Positions 1-10,213 of a stretch of 64,000 nt of DNA are shown here, in pieces; the first letter of the stretch is position 1, and each line of letters begins with the position of its first letter. Position numbers and translations under genes: made by a program. The notes under the pieces were generated by a model, which worked only from the letters and a program-made list of their open reading frames with translations, was not told the origin of the DNA and did no database searches. This stretch comes from Gossypium raimondii (taxonomy: Eukaryota > Streptophyta > Magnoliopsida > Malvales > Malvaceae): the NCBI RefSeq assembly GCF_025698545.1, contig NC_068575.1, positions 59,033,980 through 59,097,979 of the forward strand. Reading direction: 5' to 3'.

Positions 1-58
1 ATGAATTTTCCGGGAAACTGGGATGTTTTCTTGGGAAATTTTGTTGTGTTTTTCATAC

Positions 59-2223
59 CTTTGTCATGGTTGGACGGTTGGTGGGTAAGTGACTTAAGCA
101 CATTGAAGCTGTTAACAATGTTCGTTGCAGTTCGCTCGGATTATAATCATCTTTGAGCCGAGGATCGACCAATTCCTTTACTTGATTTGATTCCAGAAAT
201 GGTCTTGCCTGTAACAAAAATGCAGAAAATAAGTTCATATCTTTTTGCAGGATATAAAATGAAAGATTTTGGTGCATATTTGTGTTACCCATATTACAAG
301 ACTTTGTTTGGACTTGTCAACTGCACGGCGACCTGTTACTATCTCCAGTAATAGAACTCCGAATGCGAAAACATCGGTCTTTTCATCAACGATCCCGTGC
401 ATAAAATACTCTGGAGCTAGATAACTGCAGGCAATTTTGTTTTACTTCGTATAAAATGAATCAATGCTAACAACAAATTAACCGAATAAGGAGAAAGAGT
501 CGCTTTTCTAACCCGAATGTTCCTTCAATGGGATGAACAATATGGTGAGCCCATTTGTCCGGAAGCCATTTTGCGAGACCGAAATCTGAAATCTGCAATG
601 TTGGAGGAAATCAGAAACATGGTATCATTCAACAAAATATATACATTTTCAGTGCAAGAAATCACAGTACCTGAGCTTCGTAATCTTCAGTGAGCAATAT
701 GTTCGAAGCAGTGATGTCACGGTGTATAATCCGCCGATGGCAGTCATGATGGAGATATTTCAATCCTTCTGATATGCCAACAGCAACCTTAAACCTTGTT
801 TTCCAATCTAAACACTGTTTTGAATCTGAAGGAAAGAACAGTTTCTAGTTACAGTCGAGACCGAGTAAACGTAGGAGATGAAAGTATGTTTACCGGACTA
901 ACAAGACAAATTGAAACTATAAAGGAAGTTGGGGTAGTACAAAAAAGCATGGAAGTAAGGCTGCCAAAAGGAGAAAACTCAAGGACTAAATGTAAGCCGC
1001 AATCAACACTGAATCCGATCAAGTGAGCTGCATTCGGGTGATTGATGTGAGCAATAATCCCAAGCTCTGTCAAGAAATTTCCAGCTAGATCCTCATCTTC
1101 ACCATTACTCACCATCTTCTTCACCGCAACAATTTGACCATCAGATAAATGCCCTTTGTATACTAATGCATGGCCTCCCCTTCCGAGCAAATTCTCTACA
1201 AAAATGTTCTATGCATATTTAGAACCATACTCTATCAATATAACCAAAGATACAGTACCTCTAGAGAATGTTACCCCAAATCAAATCAAATCAAGTTTTA
1301 AAATTTCCCAAATCAAATTCTAATAGCTCATTTACATGGATGTTATCCCTAAGTTGCTTTGAATTGTCAGTAAGTTTGAGCATCTTCAAGCTATCATTCT
1401 ATTTCTATCTAAAGATGTTGGAAGTGAAATTACTTATAGTTGAACCAAATACAACCCAATTTTAATATATTTGTATCAGAGAAATAGAAAGGAAAAAGAC
1501 TTTGAAATGGGATATGATGGCATACCAGGACTGAAATTATCAGTAGCATTAGCAAGCTCTAAGTAAGAAAAGTTCTTCCATGAAGCTTTAAGCAATGGCA
1601 TGCAATCAAGCTCTTCATCTCCGTAAGAGCCATGGCGTTTTGAAAGTTTTGTTAGCAAAGGAATCACAGATATACTTCTGGCTGATTTCCTCTTAATTGA
1701 TCCGATTACACTCTTCCACTGAAAACTATCGGCCCATTTTTGCAAAACTGGTTTTTGAGGATCGGAGCTATCATTGCCGCCTCCCTTGCTGGTGGTCCTT
1801 GTGGGGGTGGCGCTGTTGTCGGAGTCTGATCCCAGTTCAGGATTCTCCAACACACCTCTTGGTGGTTGATTTGATTCAATTTCTGGGTTCTTTTCTTCTG
1901 TTTCATTTCCCTTGTCTGCATGAACAAAACCAAAACTTGTAAATTTGAAGAAACCATTTATGATTTTTAACCAATCCCAGTAAAAAGAATCTCCAATAAA
2001 CCTCTTGGTAGTTGGTGATTTGATTCAATTTCTGGGTTTTCTCCTTCTGTTCCTTTAACTGTCTCTGCATTAACAAAATCAAAACTTTCAAAGCAACCAT
2101 TTATGATTAAAACAATCCCAAAAAAAAATAAAAAACCCCCAATTCATTAAAGGATGAAAAATGTCCAAAAACAATAAGACAAAAAAAGAAGAAGCCTGAA
2201 ATACCTTCCACTTCCATAGCCAT
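59..2223 (-). CDS. RBK1/RBK2-like receptor-like cytoplasmic Ser/Thr kinase, 3' end outside window
   Basis: Spliced on the minus strand as exons 2223-2205, 1915-1526, 1195-941, 825-671, 592-513, 424-289 and 208-59. All junctions are GT-AG and the frame stays open for 395 residues; the last exon(s) lie beyond the left edge. Residues 1-136 form a Ser-rich leader ending in an ANATDNFSP motif. The kinase domain then shows a [11 protein letters not shown] loop (about 141), VAVKK (Lys about 162), HRD (256-258), DFG (276-278), [21 protein letters not shown] and the start of the C-lobe. The family (RLCK class VI_A, Arabidopsis RBK1/RBK2) is known to bind ROP/RAC GTPases in the cytoplasm. The HRD loop reads HRDITASN, so the usual Lys after HRD+1 is Thr260. 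The first exon is only 19 nt and starts at the outer of two in-frame ATGs. A duplicated optional exon lies at 1972-2064. The family call is firm; the exact orthologue is not. Confidence 0.88.
1972..2064 (-). other. Candidate alternative exon 2, a tandem duplicate of the true exon-2 start
   Basis: A 93-nt stretch between exon 1 and exon 2 of the kinase gene. It starts after a TTAATGCAG acceptor and can end at a GTTAAA donor. It enters and leaves in phase 1, exactly as needed between exon 1 and exon 2, and it adds 31 open codons. Its sequence repeats the beginning of exon 2: both encode ENPEIESN followed by a PRG(L/V)LE motif, and the preceding intron ends match too. It could be an included cassette exon, an alternative to the first part of exon 2, or a silent duplicate. 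Confidence 0.5.
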
Positions 2224-3572
2224 ATTGTCCCAGGCTTTTCAAATTCCAAACAAAAGGAAAATTGAATAAAAAAGGATTTGTTTTTTCAATTCAAAATCCT
2301 CTCCAACATTTGAAATTGAAAAGTTCTTGGAAAATCAAGAATCTCCCAAAACAGAACTTACATGTTCGTGTTTTGGGAGAAAAGGAAAGGGGGGGGGGGG
2401 TTCTTTCCAATCTCAATCTCTGGGAAAATTAGTTTGCATTCAAAGAATTTTAGATGCAAAATAGTTTATATTTGGAAGTTGGTTATCCGTTGACACATTA
2501 TGGCAAAACTAAAAATCAATCCACCTTTAATTATAAGATCTGGAATTTCTTCTATATTTATACACTAAATTCAACTCGATCTATATCCTTTTCATTCATT
2601 TTTCTAATTAAAGTCACTAAAAAATAAATAAATATTATTTAAATTATATTGTATAGTTAATTTTGTTTCAAGTATTGTTATGTAAAATGGAAGCATATGG
2701 TTTTTTTTTTTTTTTTTTTGCTAAGATTTTCTTCGACCGTTGGTTTTGGCGCTCGACATATGTGCCAAAACTAACGCTTGTAAGAATGGAGGGAAAAGTT
2801 GGGTAAAATTCTGTTATTAATCCCTGTATTATATACAAGTTGTGAATTTAATCCCTATATTTTGTAACTTTTAAATTTTCAATTTTGATCCAAATGTTTT
2901 CCATTAAATCTGTTTCATTAAATTCTGTTATTAGTATTGTATTATGCATAATTTTATAGATTTAGTTCATACTTTTTAATTTGATAATGCTTAGTTCATG
3001 TATTTTTTGAATTTTAAATTTTAATCTTGAAGAAAATAGCACCCATTAAATTTATTAACTGATTTATTTTAAATTTTTAATATTATGTGTGAATAGAAAG
3101 TTAATATAACATTACACATTTGTTAATATATTGACAAATATAATTTTAGAATTGAAAATATTTAACTTAATAAGCTCGTGATTTATTGATCGGGTGTTAT
3201 TTTTTAAAAATAACTTGAGTTTGAATAATCAATATAAAAATTAGCTTAATGAATACAACTATTATTGTTTAATGAGGACCTAAAATTTTCAAATTATAAA
3301 GAGTTTAATTAAAATTGACAAATAAACCATCAACCATCGATTCTTTGTAAACTTTTGTAAGAATTTTACTTTATTGCTATATGTTGAAGGAAGAGAACAT
3401 TATTTATTTATTTCTAATAATGATAAAATGGATATCAATTTCATGGTGAACTGAATAATAGAATTGATGAAAACAAGTTACCTGTAATAGGACTAGAAAA
3501 ACCATAAACTAGTGTAGGAAGTATAATGAACTAGATAATGAATAGATTATTTAGTTAGCCGATAGAAAACAA
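2224..3572. other. Kinase-gene promoter/5' UTR side and AT-rich spacer
   Basis: No gene is visible. The part next to the kinase ATG holds a G12 run at 2389-2400, and a T19 run lies near 2701-2719. From about 2800 to 3060 the sequence has the degenerate 'ttaatccctgtat' style common in dispersed plant repeats; a similar stretch occurs near 55.4 kb. Nothing more can be supported. Confidence 0.5.
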
Positions 3573-3645
3573 GCGCTCGTAGCTCAGTGGATAGAGCGTC
3601 TGTTTCCTAAGCAGAAGGCCGTAGGTTCGATCCCTACCTGGCGCG
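3573..3645 (+). tRNA. tRNA-Arg (anticodon CCU)
   Basis: A 73-nt cloverleaf. The D arm is GCTC/GAGC. The anticodon stem TCTGT/GCAGA carries a loop TTCCTAA with anticodon CCT at positions 34-36, which reads AGG. The T arm GTAGG/CCTAC carries the TTCGATC loop. The internal A box (TAGCTCAGTGG) and B box (GGTTCGATCCC) are intact. No intron and no encoded CCA, as expected for a nuclear plant tRNA. The acceptor stem has a weak spot: T5-G68 wobble and C6-T67 mismatch. A T-run follows within 6 nt. Confidence 0.95.
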
Positions 3646-3650
3646 TATCC

Positions 3651-3661
3651 TTTTTTTTTTT
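3651..3661 (+). terminator. RNA polymerase III oligo-T terminator of the tRNA
   Basis: A run of 11 T residues begins 6 nt after the tRNA 3' end. This is the standard Pol III stop signal for the tRNA-Arg gene. Confidence 0.85.
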
Positions 3662-5312
3662 CCACAGAACAATGCCCAAAAATTGGCTCAACCAAACTCT
3701 TTTAGGCCTGGAGGCATTATGTTTGATTGAATCTCAAATATTGCAACCCAAAAACCTACATTACCTACATTGTACCCAAAGCTACCATAAACCAAAGTAT
3801 AATTATACAAGTATCATTGAAGCACAATGGAGAGGACTAAAAGGTGGGGTTCAAAGCTGCCGATTACATTACTAGGTTTGCTCCATCTGCTTCTATCGGT
3901 GTTGTCTGGATGAGGTATCCTCCCCTTGAATTGGATCGATTGCTTTGTTGAATATATATATATATATATATGGATTCAATTCATCGCCACCACATGTCTA
4001 CTTCAACGAGGGATTAGCCCTAGTGTTAGTACTATTTGTTTTTTGGGGGAGGGGCGTTGGGGGATTTATTTGTTTGGAGTTTTTATGAAAATGACTATAT
4101 ATTTGATTTTTGATATAGTAGTTTTTATATTATATTTTAGATAGTATTTTGATTTTTCCATTACATACCTTAAATAAATAAATAGAAAATCTCTCAATTA
4201 AAATTGAGATGTTAAATACTTATTTTATCTTTTTATATATAAGACACAATAAAAATAAATTAACCATTAATCTTTACACCATTGTCAATAGAAAGTGTAA
4301 GGTGATTCTCAATGTCTTCACTGTAGTTGTCACCATACCTTCAATGCTTGCATAATTTTTATTATTATTATTTTGGTGGTAGATTGCTTGGAGTTTACTA
4401 ATTTCAAAGCAAATTGAAGAATTTATTGTTCTTTCCAAGTGATTAAATATTAGTAAAAATTTTAATTTATTTTTATTTAGTGTGGTAAGTTTTACAAAAC
4501 TCGTAAAAGTATATTATTATTATCAATTTCGATTGATCTAAACAACTGTTCAAATCCAACCAATGATGAGGTCATGTAGACAACCAACAATGTGTCCGTC
4601 ATCTTGATCGAACACGACACGTGTGAAGGTTCCATAGCTTTAGAAAATGGTTTTAAAGGTTGTTAAACACCATAGGAGTATGGCTTTCGCCCTCCTCCAC
4701 AGCCACGCGTGGGTTTCTCCTCCTCTAACTGATGAGAAATATGCAATCGATCCCTTGGTCATATACTTTCCTTTCTATCTTTTGCTCAGAACCGGAGTTA
4801 TGATGGGTCTCCCTTTATATTTGGACTTAATCATTTGTAATCTTGTGGTTTAATTAAATGAATTTGATCTATTTTAATTTGTTTATACGATCACCTTCAA
4901 AAAATAACATTAAAAAAGTTTAGTGCTCAGATCTTAATTTATAATTTTCTTTAAGTTGTAATTTTATGTCAATAATTTTAATTAGAATCAATCATTATAA
5001 ATATTAAATTAAATAATTAACTCTAACTTTAGTTAACTAATTACTAACTAGAAAAAAATCTAGGGGAGAATACACACATAAATAACGTACAGCAAAACTC
5101 CAACCTGAACACTGAAGTTCTCAAAGCCTTGACATTTGCTAACACCATGAAAATGTCTCAATGACACTGTGCACTTTACTAAATTGCTTGTGTAATTATT
5201 TTTCAAATGAGGTAAAAATATTATGGAAGCTCATGTATTAAGTGTTAGATTGTTTTTTATCCTATCTATTAAAAAAGTGAAAAATTAGTTGTTGTACATT
5301 ATATCAAATAGT
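3662..5312. other. Gene-poor AT-rich spacer
   Basis: Short open frames here show no recognisable protein motif and no codon bias. A TA microsatellite lies at about 3952-3970. No RNA gene or transposon end is clear. Confidence 0.5.
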
Positions 5313-5480
5313 AAATTAGTCATTTCTGTTAAAAACTTTATTCATTTCTACTGTTAAAACTAGCATAACTAACAGAATAATCAAATAGTGAAATATGGCA
5401 TGCCACAAGTACTTCATGTTGACATACAGAGACCAATTATTAACAGTAGAAATTGATGAAATTTTTAATAGAATGACCAA
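5313..5480. repeat. Fold-back (inverted repeat) element core, MITE-like
   Basis: The left arm near 5313-5356 (containing TTTCTACTGTTAA) is the imperfect reverse complement of the right arm near 5440-5480 (containing TTAACAGTAGAAATT). The arms are about 40 nt and the loop about 85 nt. Partial similarity continues outside the arms, so the whole element may extend to about 5215-5530. I could not fix its ends or a target-site duplication. Confidence 0.55.
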
Positions 5481-8382
5481 TCAACTCTTTGACTAATTTA
5501 TCTATTTTAGTTTCAATTTCAAAAATGAAAAACCGAACGAAATGATCCAATTTAATTTTTATCCAAAATTTGAAATCAACCGAATCGAATACCGATGCGC
5601 GCACTTCATTTCTCCTTCAATAACTTTGTACATTTTTTTTCGAACAGGCAACAGTTTAAGGATAAGAAATGAATGTGGATATGTGCTTTAAGCCCAACCC
5701 CAAATTTATAAGATATTATTATATGTGTAGAATAAAAATAAAAATATGTAAAATCGATAATCTTAATTCGGTTCGGTTCAACGCTTTTTATTAAATTTGG
5801 ATTTTATCAAAAAAATATCACCTTGTTTTGGGTCCAAAATAATCTAACATTGCAATAAACCATTTAAAGTTGTTAAAAGGAAAGCTAATACATAAATCAT
5901 CAGCATACATAATTTTTTCGATTCATTTTTATATCGTTATAACTAGGTGATTACAATACGCCAAATAAGTGATTAAATTCAAAACTATCAAATATATATA
6001 TAATTGCGAAAAGTTGTTTCTTTTATAAATAAAATATTATAAAACTTAATAAACTATTTTCCTAAAATTAAAATTATGTTTATGTTTCTATTTATAATTA
6101 TAATTATTATATTTAATAAATTATTCACTTACTCTAATATAAAACTACACTTTTATAATTTTTTATGAAATATTTTATTTAATAATAATAGGGTTAAATG
6201 AATGAGTCCATATAGATATTAAAATGATCAATTTATTATTCTATTAGGACTATTTCTTAAGCATATTTTTTTTTCATTCGGTTCGATTTAGATAAAATGA
6301 GTTTCATGTGAAAAAATCAAACTTGAAACGCATTGGGCGGTTTGGGTGATAGCACCAACCCGAAATTGTATTGAATATTACAAAATCCGAGTTGAACCAA
6401 ACTGAATACATCAATTTGAATCGATTTTTCGATTTTTTTACTTAGCCCTAATCCTAATAATTAGATTTAAATGTAATTGTTTGTAATTGCATATTTGTAA
6501 TTAGAGTAACTATTATATAATTACCAAATTTCATTAATTTTTGTACAATTAGATAATTTCAATTACAATCTCTAATTCTTGTAAACAATTAGAAATTTAT
6601 TTAAAAAATCATGATAATTAATCATAATATTTTTTATTTTTAAAATATAATATAATATACTCTACGAAACAAAGACTACACACTCTAAAAATCGAAATCA
6701 TGTGAACTTGAAATCTGTAAAAGGCAGCAGATCTCTACCACTTTGAAAAAACGTTGCCAAAATCTTGAATTTTTCTCGGGTGGAGAAAATATTTGAGAGG
6801 TATGATGAAAGTTCACGTGCAAATCCTTTCATTTTATGGGTAAAATATAAATTATATTTTGATTATTAAATTTTAAAAGATGACAATATAATTATTAATA
6901 TTATCAATTTACTATATTTTGATCATTAAATCGCTACTCATGCCTAGCAAAAAAATTATAGTTAAATGCATAATTGGAAGTTACATAATTAAAAAAAAAA
7001 AAAATCTTCGTACTTCACCATCTTCACTATTTAACCTATTACATTACACATCAAGTTTTTGGGTACTACGGTCGTGTCACCGTCCTAGCTTTAATCCCCC
7101 CAAGGAGATCTAATGACAGTGACAGGGAAGATTGGATTCACACAAATTCAAATGATTTTGAGCATGTGGGTGCCATCGTTGGTGAGAGGAGCGCGACTGA
7201 AGGCAGTGGTACGTGCAAAGTGTGACTTTAGGATTGGGAGTAAATTATGGTGACGTTGTTATCAGAATTCAATGACAAGTCAAATGAAATCATGATTTTT
7301 AAATTTTGGTGATGCAAATTAAGATAGACATCCTTCCGCAACTTGGAAAATGATGAGTTGATGGTGGGATGAGTCAGAACAGTGGGATGCTTTATTAATT
7401 AATAGAAAACGGTTCGTTTTCGTAACTTTCTTTTCTCAATCATTTGTTGATGATTGACACCTGGCTAACCTCGGTTTCTCAAACATATTTTAAAATCTTG
7501 GGATTTTGGGATCTCCTTTATCTATGACTGCCTAACCCTGACCCTAAACACTAACCCTAGTTTCAGTTTATGCTTTTCTGGCAAAGGTTTATGGAATCTT
7601 ATTGGTCCAACAAATCCCATTCACATGCTCATTAGCCAATCGCAGGTGTGATTATCTGTTTGGGACCCCCACCTAAACTTCTCATTTTCGTTTTCGTTTT
7701 CATTTTCATAAATCTGTATTTAATTCACACAGCCACAGGCTTTTACATAAATCACGCGCGTGGAGATTGTTTCCCATTGGCTAACGTGGATGAAAAAGCG
7801 TGTGGAGACAGCACTAGATTGGTGGATGATAATTTTAAGGTGTTTCACATGTATGTCGCTGCTCAACTTGTATTTTCCAACAAAAATGTTGGAATAAAAT
7901 GATTTAACTCAAAAGTAGCCTTGTTTTGGTTCCACGAAATCGGTCCATTTTCACTTTAAATCTCCTAATATTTTTAAAGTAACCTTCTTTTGCTTCCACT
8001 AAAATGTTGGACTCATCATCTATGATTGACTCAATATTAATTGTTCTATCAAATGAGAAATAAAATTACAGATTTTTTTTTATATACAGACATCAAATTT
8101 TGAACATTGGTGTTAGGACTTGGGAGTGCGAATAAGAAATTAATCATTATTTCCTTAGGACTTAGGACTTAGGAGTGCCAACATTGGCTTTGACATTTCA
8201 ACTTTAATTTTTTTTTTATATATAACAAAAGAGAGAGAGCTAAGTGTTAAAAGACTACAGAAACTAAGAGAGGCAAAGACGACTCAATTTATTACCTGAC
8301 AAGATATTTCTAACTTCAACTGCTGGCTGCTTAAATTCTTGCTATCAAATTTTCACTAGTTAACATTCGTTTCATATTAGAT
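5481..8382. other. AT-rich spacer with scattered decayed repeats
   Basis: No gene supported. The stretch 6260-6440 has CGGTTCG/TTTGGGT phrases typical of decayed dispersed repeats. A telomere-like stretch (CCTAACCCTGACCCTAAACACTAACCCTAG spread over about 7531-7560) stands out. The open frame near 7648-7902 begins at a non-ATG codon and matches nothing I know. Confidence 0.45.
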
Positions 8383-8900
8383 AAAGGCTAGCGTTCGATC
8401 GAATCAAGTGAAAAGTTTCCGGGTTAATCGAGTTAACGAGTCCTATTTTATTATCTTAATTTGATTTGAAATTTTTTAAATTGAGTCGAGTGAAATGAAA
8501 TTCGAACCAAGTGAAATTGTTCGAATTAAATTAAAAAATTAAATATGTCAAATTAAAATTTTATTACAGTATAGTTAATATGTCATATTAGAGTGCATAA
8601 ATTTGAAACCATATGTATTTAAAAAATGTTCAAAATATAAAATAAAATTTGATACTTTAGTATGATAAACTTGAACCGTTAATTAATTTATTTAGGTCCA
8701 TATAAATATTTTGAATTTTTGAAAATTATTTTGAAATTTTTGTTTGAGAGAGTGACCAATTTGTCCATTTTCAAAATTGACGGGGACCAAAAGGATATTT
8801 ACACCAATCTGTTATTCAAATTATTCAAGTTATTCAATTTGTAAAATTTAACTCGACTTAAACTCGAATCTCGAATCACTTATCCAAATTATTCAAGTTA
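8383..8900 (+). repeat. Decayed copy related to the 57.9-kb hAT-type element
   Basis: The left part (GTTCGATCGAATCAAG, then GTTAATCGAGTTAACGAG, then GAGTCGAGTGAAATG) follows the same order as the start of the intact element at 57907. Sequence near 8870-8885 contains AACTCGAATC-type phrases like that element's right end. The terminal GGGGTGAGC is degraded and the right border is not identifiable. Weak but consistent homology. Confidence 0.4.
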
Positions 8901-10213
8901 TTCAATTTGTAAAATTTGTAGAATTTATTAAACAATTCTAATTTTCATATAAAATTAAAACAAATTATTCTTCGACAGTGACAACTCTAAAATCTCCCCT
9001 CCCCAAAGAAAAAAAAAACGCATGAGTAAACTTTTGTATACCTAAAAATGGTGTGTTGGCATGATAATCAGGGTGTTCATCGCTTCAGGTGTGGTCTGGA
9101 TTCGAGTCGTGTTGCTATTAAGACTTTGCCCTCCTCTTGTAATTAAGAAAAAAGAAAAAAGAGATTGATAGAACCAATAACATACAAGGGCTTCTACATT
9201 TGGATTGAAGAAATTTGTTTCTTACATTATCCATAATTGGAAGCTGTCCAACTCCAAAGCTATGTCTGGAAATTAACACCATTTTTATACTTAATGTTCA
9301 AACAACACCACCCACTTCACGGATCCTATCTTATTCAAATTCCCTATTTGTAGCCTAAACTTAAAATATATTTTGCATTTATTCTCAAATCCAAATTGAC
9401 TTAAACAACTGCCACTCCTTTTAGCTTTTGAATTAAAATTTTCCATATATATTTGACGAATCCTGTAAATTTATTTAATGTCATGTGTTTTCATTTGCAA
9501 TTTAGTTATTTATTTACACTTTACAAATGGGTTGAATTCTTTATTCAAAATAATCATGTGATACAAGAAAATTAAGGCATTATTTAAGTATTTGATTGAT
9601 TAATTAGATCTCAATTCAGTTGTCAAATTATTTAATATTTATTTTACAAAACAATAAATATTGTTTTAAGATTATTTTTGTTTTTGTATAAATTTTTAAA
9701 ATTACATACAAATTTAAATCTAAAATAGTATTATTTTTATTATTATCAATATTAAATGTGCAGTAATTAACATGCGACTGTTTTCCACAAAAGGTCATTA
9801 AAAAAAGAAGGGATAGACTAGCTACTATTTATTCATATTCATTCCCACCCGTCCGTAACTTATTCGAGCAATGGCGCCATAAAATTACAGGAAATCTCTA
9901 TACCTTGTAAAGTATTTGCCCTAAAGTATTTGCAGTGTTAGCAAAGTTCCAAGTACTCCAAACCAGCTCTATTAACCCACAAAAAGCAAACCCACTTTTC
10001 ACTTGGTAAGCCCCTCTCCCTCTCTCATTCACCATTAATTTCCAAACGCTGTCCATTGGCTTGGCTTAACCCTGTAAGCTAATAGTTCCAACTTGAGAAT
10101 CAATCTTTGCCTTGTTTGTTTTTTTTATTGACTAAGATTTGTGTTTAGGGTCTCTTTCTATTTAATCTTTCTCTGTCATGATCTGACTGTAGAAACCCTA
10201 GAAGAAACAAAGG
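8901..10213 (+). promoter_or_regulatory. Upstream region and 5' leader of the MADS-box gene
   Basis: No gene seen. About 1.3 kb of AT-rich sequence precedes the MADS-box ATG. The last 150 nt are pyrimidine-rich and probably contain the 5' UTR. I did not find a convincing TATA box or CArG box, so the start site cannot be placed. Confidence 0.35.

Noticed and set aside
849..1190. Long minus-strand frame taken as a separate kinase fragment starting at its internal Met/Leu
   Set aside because: It is the 941-1195 exon of the kinase gene plus read-through intron; the upstream exon joins it in frame.
7648..7902. 84-codon open frame with a hydrophobic N-terminus
   Set aside because: It begins at a non-ATG codon, shows no codon bias or known motif, and lies in spacer DNA. 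Insufficient evidence for a gene.
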